NCBI GenBank assembly: GCA_031553495.1
Contig: JAVBLN010000057.1
Coordinates: 1-64,000 of the forward strand
From: Pinibacter sp031553495
GTDB taxonomy: Bacteria; Bacteroidota; Bacteroidia; Chitinophagales; Chitinophagaceae
Reading direction: 5' to 3'
Length of the DNA stretch: 64,000 nt
The notes beneath the pieces were generated by a model. The model saw nothing but the letters and a program-made list of their open reading frames with translations, had not been told where the DNA came from and ran no database searches. Positions 26,570 through 37,089 of this stretch are shown here, piece by piece; within the stretch, counting starts at the first letter, position 1; each line of letters opens with the position of its first letter. A program made the position numbers and the translations under genes.

Positions 26570-27361
26570 TTAAAACTGCGTATTAAATCCTACAAAAGTC
26601 TGGAATCTTGCCTGTCCGCTTCCTTCCGCAAGTACTGAGAACTGGGGTTCTGCAAAGATGTTGAATACAATTTTATTTACTTTCACCACCTTACCTACTC
26701 CTAAACCCAGAGGCACATTGTAATGTCCATTTGTAAGATCGAACGACCATACGCCGGTGCTACGCAAATATGTTCCGCCACCAATTTGCCATATAAAAAA
26801 CATTTGCGGCGTTAATAAACTAACGTCCGGCCTGTCTTCATCACCGGCAAATGAAGTTTGCCATTGCAGTAAACTTCCCACCTGCAGAATATGGCTTTTG
26901 GCAAAAAATGCAAGAGCCGAAACGCCGGTCTGCCATTTCCCCTGCCCCAGGTTGTGTGTGCCTGTGGGCGCCACTATCAAAGGCCCTATGCCAAACTGGT
27001 TTCCGTTCTTTGCAGGAAGCGTATAGATGCCAAACATATTAAAATCGCCCAGCCCTGTGGTTGGCCCCGCAGCAGAAACCGACGACACCACAAATGGCAT
27101 ACTGGCACGCAATAAAAACTTTCCCAATGGCTGCGAATAACGCACATTAAGCTGGTTCATGGAGGCATCGGGTGCTCCATACACCTTTGAAACAATATAA
27201 TTATGCACATTTAGCGCTTTTATTTTAGCCATAGGATTGTTGGCTTTCTTTAATGTTTCCTCATCAAGCGCCTGATGTTGAGGTTGCTGCGCATAAGCTG
27301 CAGTAAACAATACTAAAGTTGCAAAACTATATGCTATTAATTTTAAAAAGTAAATATTCAT
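26570..27361 (-). CDS. Small outer-membrane beta-barrel (transporter/MetA-pathway-like)
   Basis: The 263-residue protein has a signal peptide (ending AAYAQ) and a short helical N-terminal segment, then about 12 amphipathic strands ending in FVGFNTQF with a terminal Phe. Blocks such as GLGDFNMFGIYTLP and FGIGPLIVAPTGTHNLGQGKWQTG resemble the phenol-degradation MetA-like/transporter barrel family. No substrate can be inferred. It is followed on the same strand by nothing closer than 26.2 kb and preceded by the ClC gene 125 bp away, so the two may be unrelated or form a loose pair. Confidence 0.7.
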   Translation of the reverse strand: MNIYFLKLIAYSFATLVLFTAAYAQQPQHQALDEETLKKANNPMAKIKALNVHNYIVSKVYGAPDASMNQLNVRYSQPLGKFLLRASMPFVVSSVSAAGPTTGLGDFNMFGIYTLPAKNGNQFGIGPLIVAPTGTHNLGQGKWQTGVSALAFFAKSHILQVGSLLQWQTSFAGDEDRPDVSLLTPQMFFIWQIGGGTYLRSTGVWSFDLTNGHYNVPLGLGVGKVVKVNKIVFNIFAEPQFSVLAEGSGQARFQTFVGFNTQF

Positions 27362-27486
27362 ATGAGTATGTGTTAATTAGACTAATTATCCAAAGGATAA
27401 CAATGGATTAGTATAATTGTTCGCATAGCTGCTTAAAACTGAAAAACACATACGTCATAGCATACAAGCACTTCGCTTATAGAAAG

Positions 27487-29271
27487 TTATTCATACAAAT
27501 CGTGCGGGGTTGAAATAATTTGCCTGTAGCGTTCAAATATTTTTGTTTTTGAAATAAAGCCTATAAATTTTTCATCTTCTGAAAGCACCGGCAAATACCA
27601 GCTTTGCGAGAGATCAAATTTTTCCATCACACCTCTCATGCTTTCTCCAGTATAAATAATATCGGGAGCTTTTTTCATTAGTTGCCTGACGCTAGTTTTA
27701 TCAAACAAAGCGGGATCAAACATTTTTTGTTTTACATCATTTAATTCTACGATGCCAATAAACCTACCGTGCTTATCTTCTACCGCAAAAATATTTTTTT
27801 CACTTTGCTTAATCGTTTCTACCAAATCGCCCAATGTACTGTTTACTGATATTGCCTGGTAATCGCGTTTAATAATATCTTTAAGACGAATTGCTGTAAG
27901 AATGTTTTGTTCTTTTCTATGAGTAAATATCTCGCCTTCCATGGCAAGCTTTCGCGTTTCCATAGAATAAGGCTGATAATGCTTTACAATAAAAAACGAA
28001 ATGGATGATACAAGCATCAAAGGAATGAACAACTCGTATCCATTAGTAATTTCCGCAATTAAAAAGATGGCTGTAAGCGGGCAATACATTACACCGCTTA
28101 ATACGCCGGCCATACCAACAAGACTGAAATTTCCTACAGGAACATCAATCAGTTTGGTGATATTCAACAGTTTTGAATAAAGAAAACCAAGATAAGCGCC
28201 AACAAACAGAGACGGCGCAAAATTACCGCCATTACCACCGCTACCAATGGTAATGCCTGCGGCTATAGGCTTTAACAGCATTACGGCACCAACAAATATA
28301 ATTATGCCCCATTCGTGACTGATCAGCGAAAACAAACGCGTATTATCTTCAATTATATTGCTATGCCCATTTGCTAATACTTTCACACTCTCATAACCTT
28401 CACCAAAAAGTGTTGGAAAAAGTATGTACATAATTAGTAAGAACAAACCTCCGATCAATGCTTTGAAATAAGCATTAAGAGGCCAGTCGTGCATGCGATG
28501 TTCTACCTTTTTAAAAACATTGGCATAGTATAAAGACACAAATCCGGCCAGAACACCAAGCAAAATATAAAAGGGAACATTGTGATAGTTAAATGTTTCT
28601 TTTAAAAGAAAACTAAAAAGTAGATCTTCATTTAAAATAATTTTCGAACACAAAGCCCCGATAACAGCGGAAATAATCAATGGAATAAAATAACTGAGAA
28701 CCGTTTCTGTAAGCAATACTTCAATAGCGAAAATTACTCCGGCGATAGGAGCATTAAATACAGCAGCAATACCGGCTGCCGCACCACAGGCAAGCAGCAA
28801 CGTTCGCTCCTGGTAATTAAGCTGATGAATGCGTGCCATATTGGCTCCCACAGCAGAACCCGTGGCAACTATCGGCGCTTCAAGACCCACAGAACCGCCA
28901 AGCCCCACAGTTAGTGAACTTGTAACTACATGTATGTATGTATTTTTAAACGGAATAAAAGAGGATTTTCTTGCAATGGCTCGCAACACCATCGCGATTC
29001 CTTTTTCAAAATTTCCACCAATTACTTTTTTAACAACGAAAACAGTTATCAATAATCCGATTCCCGGAAACAACAAGTAAGAAAACTTCGAAACGGGTAT
29101 TTTAGTGATCGATGTTTCAATATAATGTACAATGGTTTTTAACAATACAGCTATCAATCCTGATAATAAACCTACTAAACTTGCTACAATCATAATATAC
29201 TGCGCCTTATTCACCTTTTCTCTCAGGTAAGAAAAAAAGGTATTGTATGCAGCTCTTAACATCTGTTTCAT
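27487..29271 (-). CDS. ClC-family chloride channel/antiporter with C-terminal CBS pair
   Basis: The 594-residue inner-membrane protein has the ClC fold. Motifs seen are GGSVGLEAPIVATGSAVG (126-143; the Glu at 131 corresponds to the gating/proton glutamate of the GREGP motif), and GSGGNGGNFAPSLFVGAYLG for the second anion-binding loop. Two CBS domains follow after about residue 450 (LKDIIKRDYQAISVNSTLGD; VRQLMKKAPDIIYTGESMRG), which in other ClC proteins bind adenine nucleotides. It probably exchanges or conducts chloride or another halide. The gating Glu is present, which favours an antiporter over a pure channel (inference). Confidence 0.95.
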   Translation of the reverse strand: MKQMLRAAYNTFFSYLREKVNKAQYIMIVASLVGLLSGLIAVLLKTIVHYIETSITKIPVSKFSYLLFPGIGLLITVFVVKKVIGGNFEKGIAMVLRAIARKSSFIPFKNTYIHVVTSSLTVGLGGSVGLEAPIVATGSAVGANMARIHQLNYQERTLLLACGAAAGIAAVFNAPIAGVIFAIEVLLTETVLSYFIPLIISAVIGALCSKIILNEDLLFSFLLKETFNYHNVPFYILLGVLAGFVSLYYANVFKKVEHRMHDWPLNAYFKALIGGLFLLIMYILFPTLFGEGYESVKVLANGHSNIIEDNTRLFSLISHEWGIIIFVGAVMLLKPIAAGITIGSGGNGGNFAPSLFVGAYLGFLYSKLLNITKLIDVPVGNFSLVGMAGVLSGVMYCPLTAIFLIAEITNGYELFIPLMLVSSISFFIVKHYQPYSMETRKLAMEGEIFTHRKEQNILTAIRLKDIIKRDYQAISVNSTLGDLVETIKQSEKNIFAVEDKHGRFIGIVELNDVKQKMFDPALFDKTSVRQLMKKAPDIIYTGESMRGVMEKFDLSQSWYLPVLSEDEKFIGFISKTKIFERYRQIISTPHDLYE

Positions 29272-29572
29272 TAAGCAAACTTAGGAAAAAGTGAGCAGTA
29301 GAGAGATTAGTTGAAAATTGAAAGTGTTGTATAAATGGTGCGAGAAATATCTACAGTTGTTTTCTCGCGGCGAATACAACGAAGCAGCGACGCAGCATGG
29401 TTGTTCTGATTTTCAATTTCTCTACTGTCCGCTGCCAACTGAATACAGCCAACCGCCGAATAGCATTACTACTGAACAAGTGAGTGACACAACCGAAGAC
29501 TAATAGTAGCACTACCGCCGATCAACAAAAAAAATGTTCAAAACAAAACGATGTATAACAAAGCCAGACATT
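29272..29572. other. Intergenic with single R element and heptads
   Basis: 301 bp between the ClC gene and the six-hairpin glycosidase. TTGAAAATTGAAAGTG words (29310-29326), CTCTACTGTCCGCTGCCAACTG heptad-like words are present near 29421-29441, then R copy 11. No gene. Confidence 0.55.
29457..29534 (+). repeat. R element copy 11 (type A core)
   Basis: GAATAGCATTACTACTG left end, GTGAGTGACACAAC core, TAGTAGCACTACCGCCG right end, A-run. Solitary; marks the downstream boundary of the second PUL. Confidence 0.8.
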
Positions 29573-32254
29573 TCAAATTTCTAATCTTAACCGTATGTAA
29601 TCAATCATTGCCTGGTTCACTTCCATATTCATATTTTCATTAGCGGGCTTATACTCAATAACAAGTTTGTGCGCGCCTTTTGTAAGATAAACTTCTAAGC
29701 TGTTGGTATACCCCCACGAAGACCACTCGCCTTTTCCACGTTGAGGAAAAACAAAAATACCTTTATCGTTATTATCTATAACCAAAGTTCTCACAGCGCA
29801 TTTATTTTCCGTATTTACAGGGCCATTGCCATTCGCATACCTGCAATCAATAAAATAATTTCCTGTAGTATTTACCTGTATAGGAATTTCAATTTTGGTA
29901 TTAATAGTGGAAGAGGTTTCAATAAAACCATCTTGCGAATAATCTTTATAGGCATACGCCGACTTGTTTACAAACTCTTCTGTTTCATATACAAAAACAT
30001 TTTCGGGAGCGGCTACCACTACAGGTTCACTTGCAAAAGAAGCTACCCTATTCTTATCAACAGCTACTACCTGGTATTCTCCGAAACCTGTGGAAAGTGC
30101 GGAAACATTAGTATCTGCAATACTTTTTAACAATTTTCCATTCTTAATAACATTATAACCAACAGCATTTTTTACAGGAATCCACGCAAGTTCTTCATTG
30201 TTATACTTTACAACTGGCGCTGGTAATGATGTGTAACTTTCAACTTTATTTATACTCGAATTACCAAAAGGTTTATTGGCCAAAACAATCTTCACCTGGT
30301 GTACACCAAAAATATTTGAGGGAATTTTTGCGTCTTTTAATTCTTTTCCATCAAGCTTAATAGAACTGATTACATTACCATAACCGCTCATTTCAATATT
30401 TAATATCGCGTTACGATACTTGAAATTCGCGAGACGTCTATTTCCTTTCAAAGCCTGCGGCACAAAGGGTTTGAACAATATACCTGCTTCACTGAACTGT
30501 AATCCGAAAATTACTTTATGCACCAACGCAATACTTCCTGAAAGACTCCAAAGCATATTGCTTGAATTGATTTGTGTGCCAAGAAAATCTCCGTTATCTG
30601 CTACAAAATTTTCCTTATTGGTTACAAACAATGCCGCAGCCCTATAAATGGAACTTATACTTTCCATAACAGATTTTTCGTTTCCGGCTTTTGCGGAAGC
30701 CAGCATCCAGTATGCCTGCACAAAAGGCCATACAGCATTGTTATGGTAAGGAGGAGTATTAGGAATATATGGAAATATGCATGGAACCCCAAATGCAGTT
30801 TGCGGAGTATTTTCTATAATTTGTTTTTGTTTGTTATTATCTGCGATATCAAACAATACGCACAAAGCTTCTCCAAGCGCTTCAGAGCGAGTTGAAAGCG
30901 TGTTATAATTTCTTCCATACAAATATTGTCCGTAATATTTTTTATCAGCCTGCCACAAATAAGTATTGATTCCCGCTTTAATTTTTTCTGCTATTTTCTT
31001 ATGTTTAGCAACCGTAGCGTGATCACCCGTCAATTCGCTCATTTTACTTAAAACAATATTCGCTTTATAATGAACCGCGTTTGTTCCAAGAGTTTTCGAT
31101 TCAAATATATCCGCGGGTTGCATCCAAGATGGATACGTTTGTTCGCGCCAATCAAGAAAGGAAGACTCTCCTTTCACCAATCCGGTTTTATTGTCATATA
31201 CATTTTTCAAATCATCGTCAATGGAATTTTTTATGATCTGCTGAGCTTCCTTTAGCCAATTAGCGTCTCCTGTTGCCACATATAACTCCCATGCAGCTAT
31301 CGCCCAAATCATTCTGTCCGTTGAAACCGGCCATGCGCCGCCGGTTCCGGTATCCTGAATAATTTTTTTCTTATTACTTACTTTACGCATCAGGCTATTG
31401 TACGCGACTTTTGGCTGCAAGTACGCCATGCTTAAAATAATGCTATAACTGATGTCTCTTGTCCAAACTCCCGCCCACTCTTTTCCAGTACGAAAAGTAC
31501 TATCAGCTTCCACCGCGTTCAGCATTTCCTCCAATGACAAGTTGTATAACGCGTCAGCCATCACATGCGGCGATTGATATTGAGGAAACTCGTCAATATT
31601 TTTTGTAAGCGTCCACGATGTGGCTGTTTCTATTTTTTCATCATGCGCATTCAGGAGCAAAGTGGTTTCATAAATACCATCCTTATCCTCATCATGCAAC
31701 TGTAGATGCGGGTAATGCACAAGGTTATCAAAATCCCATGTCAATGGCGCAGCACTGCCGGCAATGTAAACGCCCTTGAAATCTTCTCTATAAATTTTTT
31801 CTCCATTAAACGTTTTATAATAACCGTTCTTCGCAAAAGCATCCAACACATCACGCATATCAAGCCTTACCTTAAGCTTTGTATCCGGTGCCATATAAGC
31901 GTTTGAGGGAACATAACCATCATACTGTGTAGTACCGAATTTTATTAGCGGCGTTTCATACACGCCATTTGTTGCCACGCATGCAAGATGATGATCCACG
32001 CCGGAAAGCATTTCATTATCCTTTCCATTTATACTGAACTTAAAGCTCATATCAGCGCTTTGAAACTGGTTCGCAGGGCTTTTATAATCCGACACGATGT
32101 GTGTTCGTGATAGCGCTTTCGCCACATAGCTATCCTGTTTTATGCAATCGGCATATAAGCTATAACGCTCGTTTTTAAAAACAGGTTCCTTTTGTTGCGC
32201 ATCTGCTGTAACGCAGGCCACAACAAGCATACAGAAAAAAAATCTAATAATCAT
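29573..32254 (-). CDS. Secreted six-hairpin glycosidase (debranching-like) with C-terminal carbohydrate-binding module
   Basis: The 893-residue protein has a signal peptide (ending ADAQQ), an N-terminal beta-sandwich, an (alpha/alpha)6-type catalytic domain from about 235 to 600 (EWAGVWTRDISYSIILSMAYLQP, GTGGAWPVSTDRMIWAIAAWELY, GESSFLDWREQTYPSWM), and a C-terminal CBM6/35-like jelly roll (VYETEEFVNKSAYA..., IDYIRLRLEI). This fits glycogen-debranching/GH63-like enzymes; I cannot fix the GH family. The acidic residues in WTRD and FLDWRE are plausible catalytic sites (inference). As last gene of the alpha-glucan PUL it likely trims oligosaccharides in the periplasm or at the surface. R copies separate it from GH31. 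Confidence 0.8.
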   Translation of the reverse strand: MIIRFFFCMLVVACVTADAQQKEPVFKNERYSLYADCIKQDSYVAKALSRTHIVSDYKSPANQFQSADMSFKFSINGKDNEMLSGVDHHLACVATNGVYETPLIKFGTTQYDGYVPSNAYMAPDTKLKVRLDMRDVLDAFAKNGYYKTFNGEKIYREDFKGVYIAGSAAPLTWDFDNLVHYPHLQLHDEDKDGIYETTLLLNAHDEKIETATSWTLTKNIDEFPQYQSPHVMADALYNLSLEEMLNAVEADSTFRTGKEWAGVWTRDISYSIILSMAYLQPKVAYNSLMRKVSNKKKIIQDTGTGGAWPVSTDRMIWAIAAWELYVATGDANWLKEAQQIIKNSIDDDLKNVYDNKTGLVKGESSFLDWREQTYPSWMQPADIFESKTLGTNAVHYKANIVLSKMSELTGDHATVAKHKKIAEKIKAGINTYLWQADKKYYGQYLYGRNYNTLSTRSEALGEALCVLFDIADNNKQKQIIENTPQTAFGVPCIFPYIPNTPPYHNNAVWPFVQAYWMLASAKAGNEKSVMESISSIYRAAALFVTNKENFVADNGDFLGTQINSSNMLWSLSGSIALVHKVIFGLQFSEAGILFKPFVPQALKGNRRLANFKYRNAILNIEMSGYGNVISSIKLDGKELKDAKIPSNIFGVHQVKIVLANKPFGNSSINKVESYTSLPAPVVKYNNEELAWIPVKNAVGYNVIKNGKLLKSIADTNVSALSTGFGEYQVVAVDKNRVASFASEPVVVAAPENVFVYETEEFVNKSAYAYKDYSQDGFIETSSTINTKIEIPIQVNTTGNYFIDCRYANGNGPVNTENKCAVRTLVIDNNDKGIFVFPQRGKGEWSSWGYTNSLEVYLTKGAHKLVIEYKPANENMNMEVNQAMIDYIRLRLEI

Positions 32255-32308
32255 GGAAGGAAATTGATTTATACTTAATAACAGTATTTCATTTAGAGCA
32301 TTTTTACT

Positions 32309-32375
32309 TTTATGAACCGGGCAGCATTGCTACTATTAAGCTTTTGTTGCGTCGCACTCTTCAACATTTGAATCA
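32309..32375 (-). repeat. R element copy 12 (type B core)
   Basis: Minus strand GAAGAGTGCGACGCAAC and AGCTTAATAGTAGCAATGC, outer end GCCCGGTTCATA. Confidence 0.8.
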
Positions 32376-32460
32376 ATATTGAACAATGCGCAAGCAGGTA
32401 AATCAAATGAATATCTTATTACTACCAATCAGAACATCAGTTAGCGTCTTATAATTATTG

Positions 32461-32539
32461 CCGAATAAAATTACTACAGCACAAGAGTGCGACGCAACGG
32501 CTGCTCCATAGTAATTCAAATGCCGGGTTCATAATAAAA
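32461..32539 (+). repeat. R element copy 13 (type B core)
   Basis: ACAAGAGTGCGACGCAAC then GGCTGCTCCATAGTAATTC and GCCGGGTTCATAATA. Pair with copy 12 is B/B; the outer ends CCGGGTTCATA match. Confidence 0.8.
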
Positions 32540-32562
32540 GCAAATCATAAACAGGGTTCCTA

Positions 32563-35067
32563 TTAATTATAACTTACCACAACATTATTCTTCATTTTCA
32601 CAGCGGGAATTTTAATAGTGCATATCGAAGTCTTTTCATTCCAACTCCAACCTACGGTAGTCCTATCTTTTTCAACAGAAGCGTTTAAAAAACTATCCTG
32701 CATTTTTTTTGAAACAGTATTATTTACAGTAACATTTTTCGGCACTTCATTCATGTGCACCTTCAATACATAATTCCGTTTTGTATCCGCTTTATATCCG
32801 TTCTGCTCCAGCACTTCCGTAGCAATTACATATTTATTCTTTTCTTTGGTACAGGTAAAAATTGTTTTTGCAAAAACATTCTCAAGGTAGGCAAGCGATT
32901 CGCCGTCGTCTTCATACAACGTAAAGGAAACTTTCTCATTCATATCACCCGGAAAAATTTCAACAAATAGCGGATAGTTTTTCCTTTCATGAATGTATTG
33001 CATCACCGGCATCATAGGAATGATGGAACCTTTTCTTACAAACAAAGGAATCACACTTAGTGGCGCATCGTAAGTTATTTTTTGTTCGCCTTGGTAAATA
33101 GTTTTACCGTTATTAAAATCAATCCATTCGCCTTCCGGTAAATAAACAGTTCTGCTTTGCGCGCCTTTTTGTACAACAGGAGCCACGAGTAATTCTTTTC
33201 CAAACAAGAACGCGTCATTTGTATTAACAGCCATTTCATCATCCGGGTATTCAAGCAATAAAGCCCGCATTAAAGGAACACCGGTATCATGAGCTTCCCG
33301 CGCATATGTGTAACTGTAAGGAAATAATTTATACTTCAGTTCAATTGCCTTTCTGCAATTATCTTCCGCCTCTTTTCCAAACAGCCAGGGCTCAACAGCA
33401 TTATCTCCTTCATGATGCGCCCTGCTTAACGGATTGAATACACCAAACTGCATCCATCGCGTATATAATTCAGCCATCGCGGTATGATCTTTTATATCTC
33501 CGCAATACCCTGAAATATCGCAAGACCAAAACGGGATCAAACCCATACCTGCCGAAACGCCCACCGGTATTTGGTTTGCGAGCCTGCTCCATCCATCCAG
33601 TACGTTATCGCCATTTCCTGCATCTCCTGACCAGCCAAATGTATAGCGTTGCAAACCCGCGTAAGCGCTGCGTGTCATTTGAAATACGCGTTTATTGGGA
33701 TTGCGTTTTTCAAATTGCTCTTTCACTACTTTATCCCATGTAAGTCCATACACATTATGAATTTCATCGTGCATGCCCAGGTGATGTCTCATACGCAAAC
33801 GTTCGGTGGCATCCTCATTGCTCCATGCGGGTTCTCCCATATCCGTCCAAAAACCACGCACACCGTCATCAATTGGTTTTTGCTGATAGCTTCCCCACCA
33901 ATCCGCTACGGCAGGTTTTGTAAAATCAACCACTCCACAATTGCCGCCCCAGGGCCAGGGCATATCATACGATTTTCCGGTTGCGGTATCAATCGTAAAA
34001 TACTGCAAAGAATCAGCTTCCTGCCATTGCATTTTTGTGGCTTGCGATATAACGGGATCTTGTGATACAATCACTTTAAAACCCAATGAATCCAAATGTT
34101 TAAGCATTTCCTTAGGATTTTGGTATCTATCATTGCGCCAGTTAAAATCCTGCAAACCTTGCACCCAGCCTATATCCTGGTAAATAATATCGCAAGGAAT
34201 TCTTCTTTTGCGAAACTCTTGCGCTACATCGCGTGCAAGCTTTTCGTTAGTATAAAATCCGCGGCATTGCGAAAATCCCAACGCCCACGACGGAGGCATT
34301 ATCGGCTTACCTGTCAGCATAGTATATCGCTCAATGATCTGTTTATAATCATTTCCGTAAATGAAATAATAAACAAGCTCGCCGCCAGGCGCTTTAAATG
34401 AATAGTATTCGTTGGAGGTGGCACCAAAATCAAATTCTGTTTTATACGTGTTGTCGAAAAATATTCCATAATGATAGCTGCTCATAAAAAAAGGAATGCT
34501 CTTATACAGCGGGTCTTCATTCGTGCTATAGCAAGGCTTATCGCTATTCCACATTTTATAACTTTTACCACGGCGATCAATAGTTCCTGATTTTTCACCC
34601 AATCCGAAAAAGTGTTCATCATTTCTCAATGCTTTATAAGCGGCTACAGATCTGCTTTCGTTTACATGTCCCATATCTTTGTAATCGTTCAAAAGCAGTT
34701 TTTGATATTTGTCGAAGATCTGTAAACTCAATGGAAACTTATTAACACGCACTCTTAATTTGCCTGTAAAAATTTCATAACACTGAGCCTGCTCTTCCAC
34801 TTTGAGATCAGCCATTTTTTCAATGTTTTCATTTACTATAGCAAACGATTCATTATTCCTTTTAAAAACACCTTGTGCGTCATACCAAATTTTTACAACA
34901 TCTCCGCTGCAAAATGTTAATTGGAGTTTCGCATTATTGGTACAATTAAAAACTACCGTGTTGGCAACCACATTGTATGAAGTACAATCACCCGGCTTTT
35001 GCAGATTTTGCGCATAAGAGGCCATTGTTATCATAACACTACAAAATATACAGATCGATCTCTTCAT
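32563..35067 (-). CDS. Glycoside hydrolase family 31 alpha-glucosidase
   Basis: The 834-residue secreted enzyme (signal peptide ending MASYAQ) has the GH31 N-terminal beta-sandwich (FFGLGEKSG, KSYKMWNSD), the TIM barrel with IIYQDIGWVQG, the nucleophile motif GFWTDMGEP (D409), the acid/base region TFGWSGDAGN (D482), and C-terminal beta domains with the LFVRKGSIIP block. Such retaining exo-enzymes release glucose or act as transferases. In alpha-glucan PULs a GH31 processes oligosaccharides made by GH66. It follows the GH66 gene by 18 bp and is cotranscribed with it by all appearances. Confidence 0.96.
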   Translation of the reverse strand: MKRSICIFCSVMITMASYAQNLQKPGDCTSYNVVANTVVFNCTNNAKLQLTFCSGDVVKIWYDAQGVFKRNNESFAIVNENIEKMADLKVEEQAQCYEIFTGKLRVRVNKFPLSLQIFDKYQKLLLNDYKDMGHVNESRSVAAYKALRNDEHFFGLGEKSGTIDRRGKSYKMWNSDKPCYSTNEDPLYKSIPFFMSSYHYGIFFDNTYKTEFDFGATSNEYYSFKAPGGELVYYFIYGNDYKQIIERYTMLTGKPIMPPSWALGFSQCRGFYTNEKLARDVAQEFRKRRIPCDIIYQDIGWVQGLQDFNWRNDRYQNPKEMLKHLDSLGFKVIVSQDPVISQATKMQWQEADSLQYFTIDTATGKSYDMPWPWGGNCGVVDFTKPAVADWWGSYQQKPIDDGVRGFWTDMGEPAWSNEDATERLRMRHHLGMHDEIHNVYGLTWDKVVKEQFEKRNPNKRVFQMTRSAYAGLQRYTFGWSGDAGNGDNVLDGWSRLANQIPVGVSAGMGLIPFWSCDISGYCGDIKDHTAMAELYTRWMQFGVFNPLSRAHHEGDNAVEPWLFGKEAEDNCRKAIELKYKLFPYSYTYAREAHDTGVPLMRALLLEYPDDEMAVNTNDAFLFGKELLVAPVVQKGAQSRTVYLPEGEWIDFNNGKTIYQGEQKITYDAPLSVIPLFVRKGSIIPMMPVMQYIHERKNYPLFVEIFPGDMNEKVSFTLYEDDGESLAYLENVFAKTIFTCTKEKNKYVIATEVLEQNGYKADTKRNYVLKVHMNEVPKNVTVNNTVSKKMQDSFLNASVEKDRTTVGWSWNEKTSICTIKIPAVKMKNNVVVSYN

Positions 35068-35085
35068 TGTGCTGATTATTTTTAT

Positions 35086-36837
35086 TTAATATTCTACTAC
35101 GATCATATCCCAGTAATTCAATAAAGGCAAATTAAAACTTACCGTATTTCCCGATTGCGTAAAGGTTAAGTCAGATGCAACACCGTAATTATTATCTGGT
35201 GACGCTAACCAAATTTTCGATACTGTTTTGGTTGACGTTAATTGCAAAGCGGCATTCTGCATTTGCAAAGGAGCAGGCTGAGTGCCATTAGTGTCGCGCC
35301 AGTCAAAGTTGGCAGCATTTGCGAAATTCATTAAATGAATTACTTGCCTGTTTCCCATATCTTTTCCTACAACAGCTACTTTACCGGTTTGCGGAGGCCA
35401 ATTACTTAATTGCATTTTTGCATTTGTACAGGAAAGAGCAACCTGGTTAAACGCACCGCCATCTCTTAACAAGTTTTGATATGCTACCAAAAAATCATAG
35501 TAATGAACTATCGCAGTTTTAAGATCGCTTTTCATTTGCAAATTATTATTGGGAAAATATTCTTTGCAAAGCATATGTTCTCCCAATTCAAGATGCGATC
35601 CGCCAAACGCGAAGATCACTGCATTCGCAAGTAATACACCCGGCGTATTAAAATATCCGGTATTATTGGCCAGATCATAATTTACATAAGCAGCCAGCAC
35701 CGTTTGCTTTTTGTTCTGCGAATAATTATTATTATCAATAATGATATCCGCCAGATCTTTGTAGCCTTCATTTGGCGCCCACACTTCAGTGTATAAAAAA
35801 TCAACCGGCGATGACGCTATAATATTTTCCTGCCCGTATTGGTTTACCGCATTCATTAAAAGTATTTTACTTGGTGCGGCATTTTTCATGGCAGCGATAA
35901 ATGGTTTATAAGTAGCAGCCAGGTTCATACTATTTCCGGAATAATTATACTCCGCTCCTCTATCACCAAGCTGATCAATATGATAACCATCAAAATCAAA
36001 CACCGCGTACACATCGTTATTCTTTGCTGCAATGTATTGCTGCCATGCGGTATTGGAAGGATCCAGTAAATAAATATCACTTCTAAATGGAGGTTTAGGT
36101 AAAACGTGCACATCTTTTGCAGTATGCGTTTTATCCTTAAACATATACCATTGTTCCTGCACTCCGTCAGCAGAAGCATTATTAAGCGCCCCCATAGCAA
36201 GATTATAAAACATTGCTTTCATATTTCGTTTGTGCGCCTCCGTTATATAGCCTTTTACAGTAGATAAATATGTATCGCGGTTAGCAATGTCTTTCCACAT
36301 CACGGAAGGATTAGACGGCGATCCCGCTAACGGCATATGATGTTTAAAATGCCAATCCTGGAACTGCAACCCATTGATGTGATGACGATTCAAATTCGCA
36401 ACTACATTTTCGATAGCGGAAGAAGTCATTTGTCCGTATGAGGACAAAAAACCATAACGAGGAAACTTAGTCCAGTCCGATGATACATCCACTGCAATAC
36501 TCGCATATACTTTTTCCGTCTCCCCAGTTTTTTCATACAAATCCACCAGGTAACCGGTAAAGTCTGTTGCGGGCGGAGTCCACTTCCACGAGTTTCCTTG
36601 CAGTGCGTCTTCCTGTATGGTAATATTTTGTTTGCGATACCGCACCTTTACCGTTGCAGGCATTTCTTTACTCAAATTGAACGCAACCTGTTCTCCCGGT
36701 TTATAAACCGCTTTATCTGTGGAAATATCAGCATTGTATGCGCTTTGCCCATATGTAACCGGATTGTTTTTCGGGCTATATTTTTTACACCCGCAAATGA
36801 GTAATAAAATGGCACAAGAATAAAAAAATCTTTTCAT
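35086..36837 (-). CDS. GH66 dextranase / cycloisomaltooligosaccharide glucanotransferase-type lipoprotein
   Basis: From the ATG at 36837 the protein has 583 residues with a lipobox (LLLICGCKKY). A short beta-domain (about 30-110) precedes a TIM barrel that matches GH66: RYGFLSSYG, NGLQFQDWHFKHH, FDFDGYHIDQLGDRG (candidate nucleophile D288) and FLYTEVWAPNEGY (candidate acid/base E351). GH66 enzymes cut alpha-1,6-glucan internally. The C terminus has no CITase-type CBM35 insertion that I can see, which favours a plain dextranase (inference). An open frame runs to 36957 but its first 40 codons enter an R element, so the lipoprotein start is used. It is the likely surface endo-enzyme of this PUL. 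Confidence 0.88.
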   Translation of the reverse strand: MKRFFYSCAILLLICGCKKYSPKNNPVTYGQSAYNADISTDKAVYKPGEQVAFNLSKEMPATVKVRYRKQNITIQEDALQGNSWKWTPPATDFTGYLVDLYEKTGETEKVYASIAVDVSSDWTKFPRYGFLSSYGQMTSSAIENVVANLNRHHINGLQFQDWHFKHHMPLAGSPSNPSVMWKDIANRDTYLSTVKGYITEAHKRNMKAMFYNLAMGALNNASADGVQEQWYMFKDKTHTAKDVHVLPKPPFRSDIYLLDPSNTAWQQYIAAKNNDVYAVFDFDGYHIDQLGDRGAEYNYSGNSMNLAATYKPFIAAMKNAAPSKILLMNAVNQYGQENIIASSPVDFLYTEVWAPNEGYKDLADIIIDNNNYSQNKKQTVLAAYVNYDLANNTGYFNTPGVLLANAVIFAFGGSHLELGEHMLCKEYFPNNNLQMKSDLKTAIVHYYDFLVAYQNLLRDGGAFNQVALSCTNAKMQLSNWPPQTGKVAVVGKDMGNRQVIHLMNFANAANFDWRDTNGTQPAPLQMQNAALQLTSTKTVSKIWLASPDNNYGVASDLTFTQSGNTVSFNLPLLNYWDMIVVEY

Positions 36838-36914
36838 CAGGATTTGCTTATTTATTAAAAACGCAAAGCATAAAGTATGGTGATAATTGAAAGCCTTTCC
36901 GATCATTGCCCAAT

Positions 36915-36988
36915 AACGAACAAACCGTTGAAGAGTGCGACGCAACAAAAGCTTCATAGTAGCAATGCCGCCCGGCTCATAATAAAAA
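36915..36988 (+). repeat. R element copy 14 (type B core)
   Basis: GAAGAGTGCGACGCAAC, then AGCTTCATAGTAGCAATGCC and CCCGGCTCATAATAAAA. It nearly repeats the right half of copy 12. Confidence 0.8.
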
Positions 36989-37089
36989 TACTTTAAACAA
37001 TAACCTGCTTCATATATATCATGCTATAACAATTTATAACTCATACTTTACTTTTCATATATTTAATGCTACATGAAAATGTGTTAATG

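Larger units (their letters stand above)
32255..32562. repeat. Intergenic spacer with head-to-head R pair inside the second PUL
   Basis: 308 bp between GH31 and the six-hairpin gene with R copies 12 and 13 (both B type). No heptads, no gene. Confidence 0.6.
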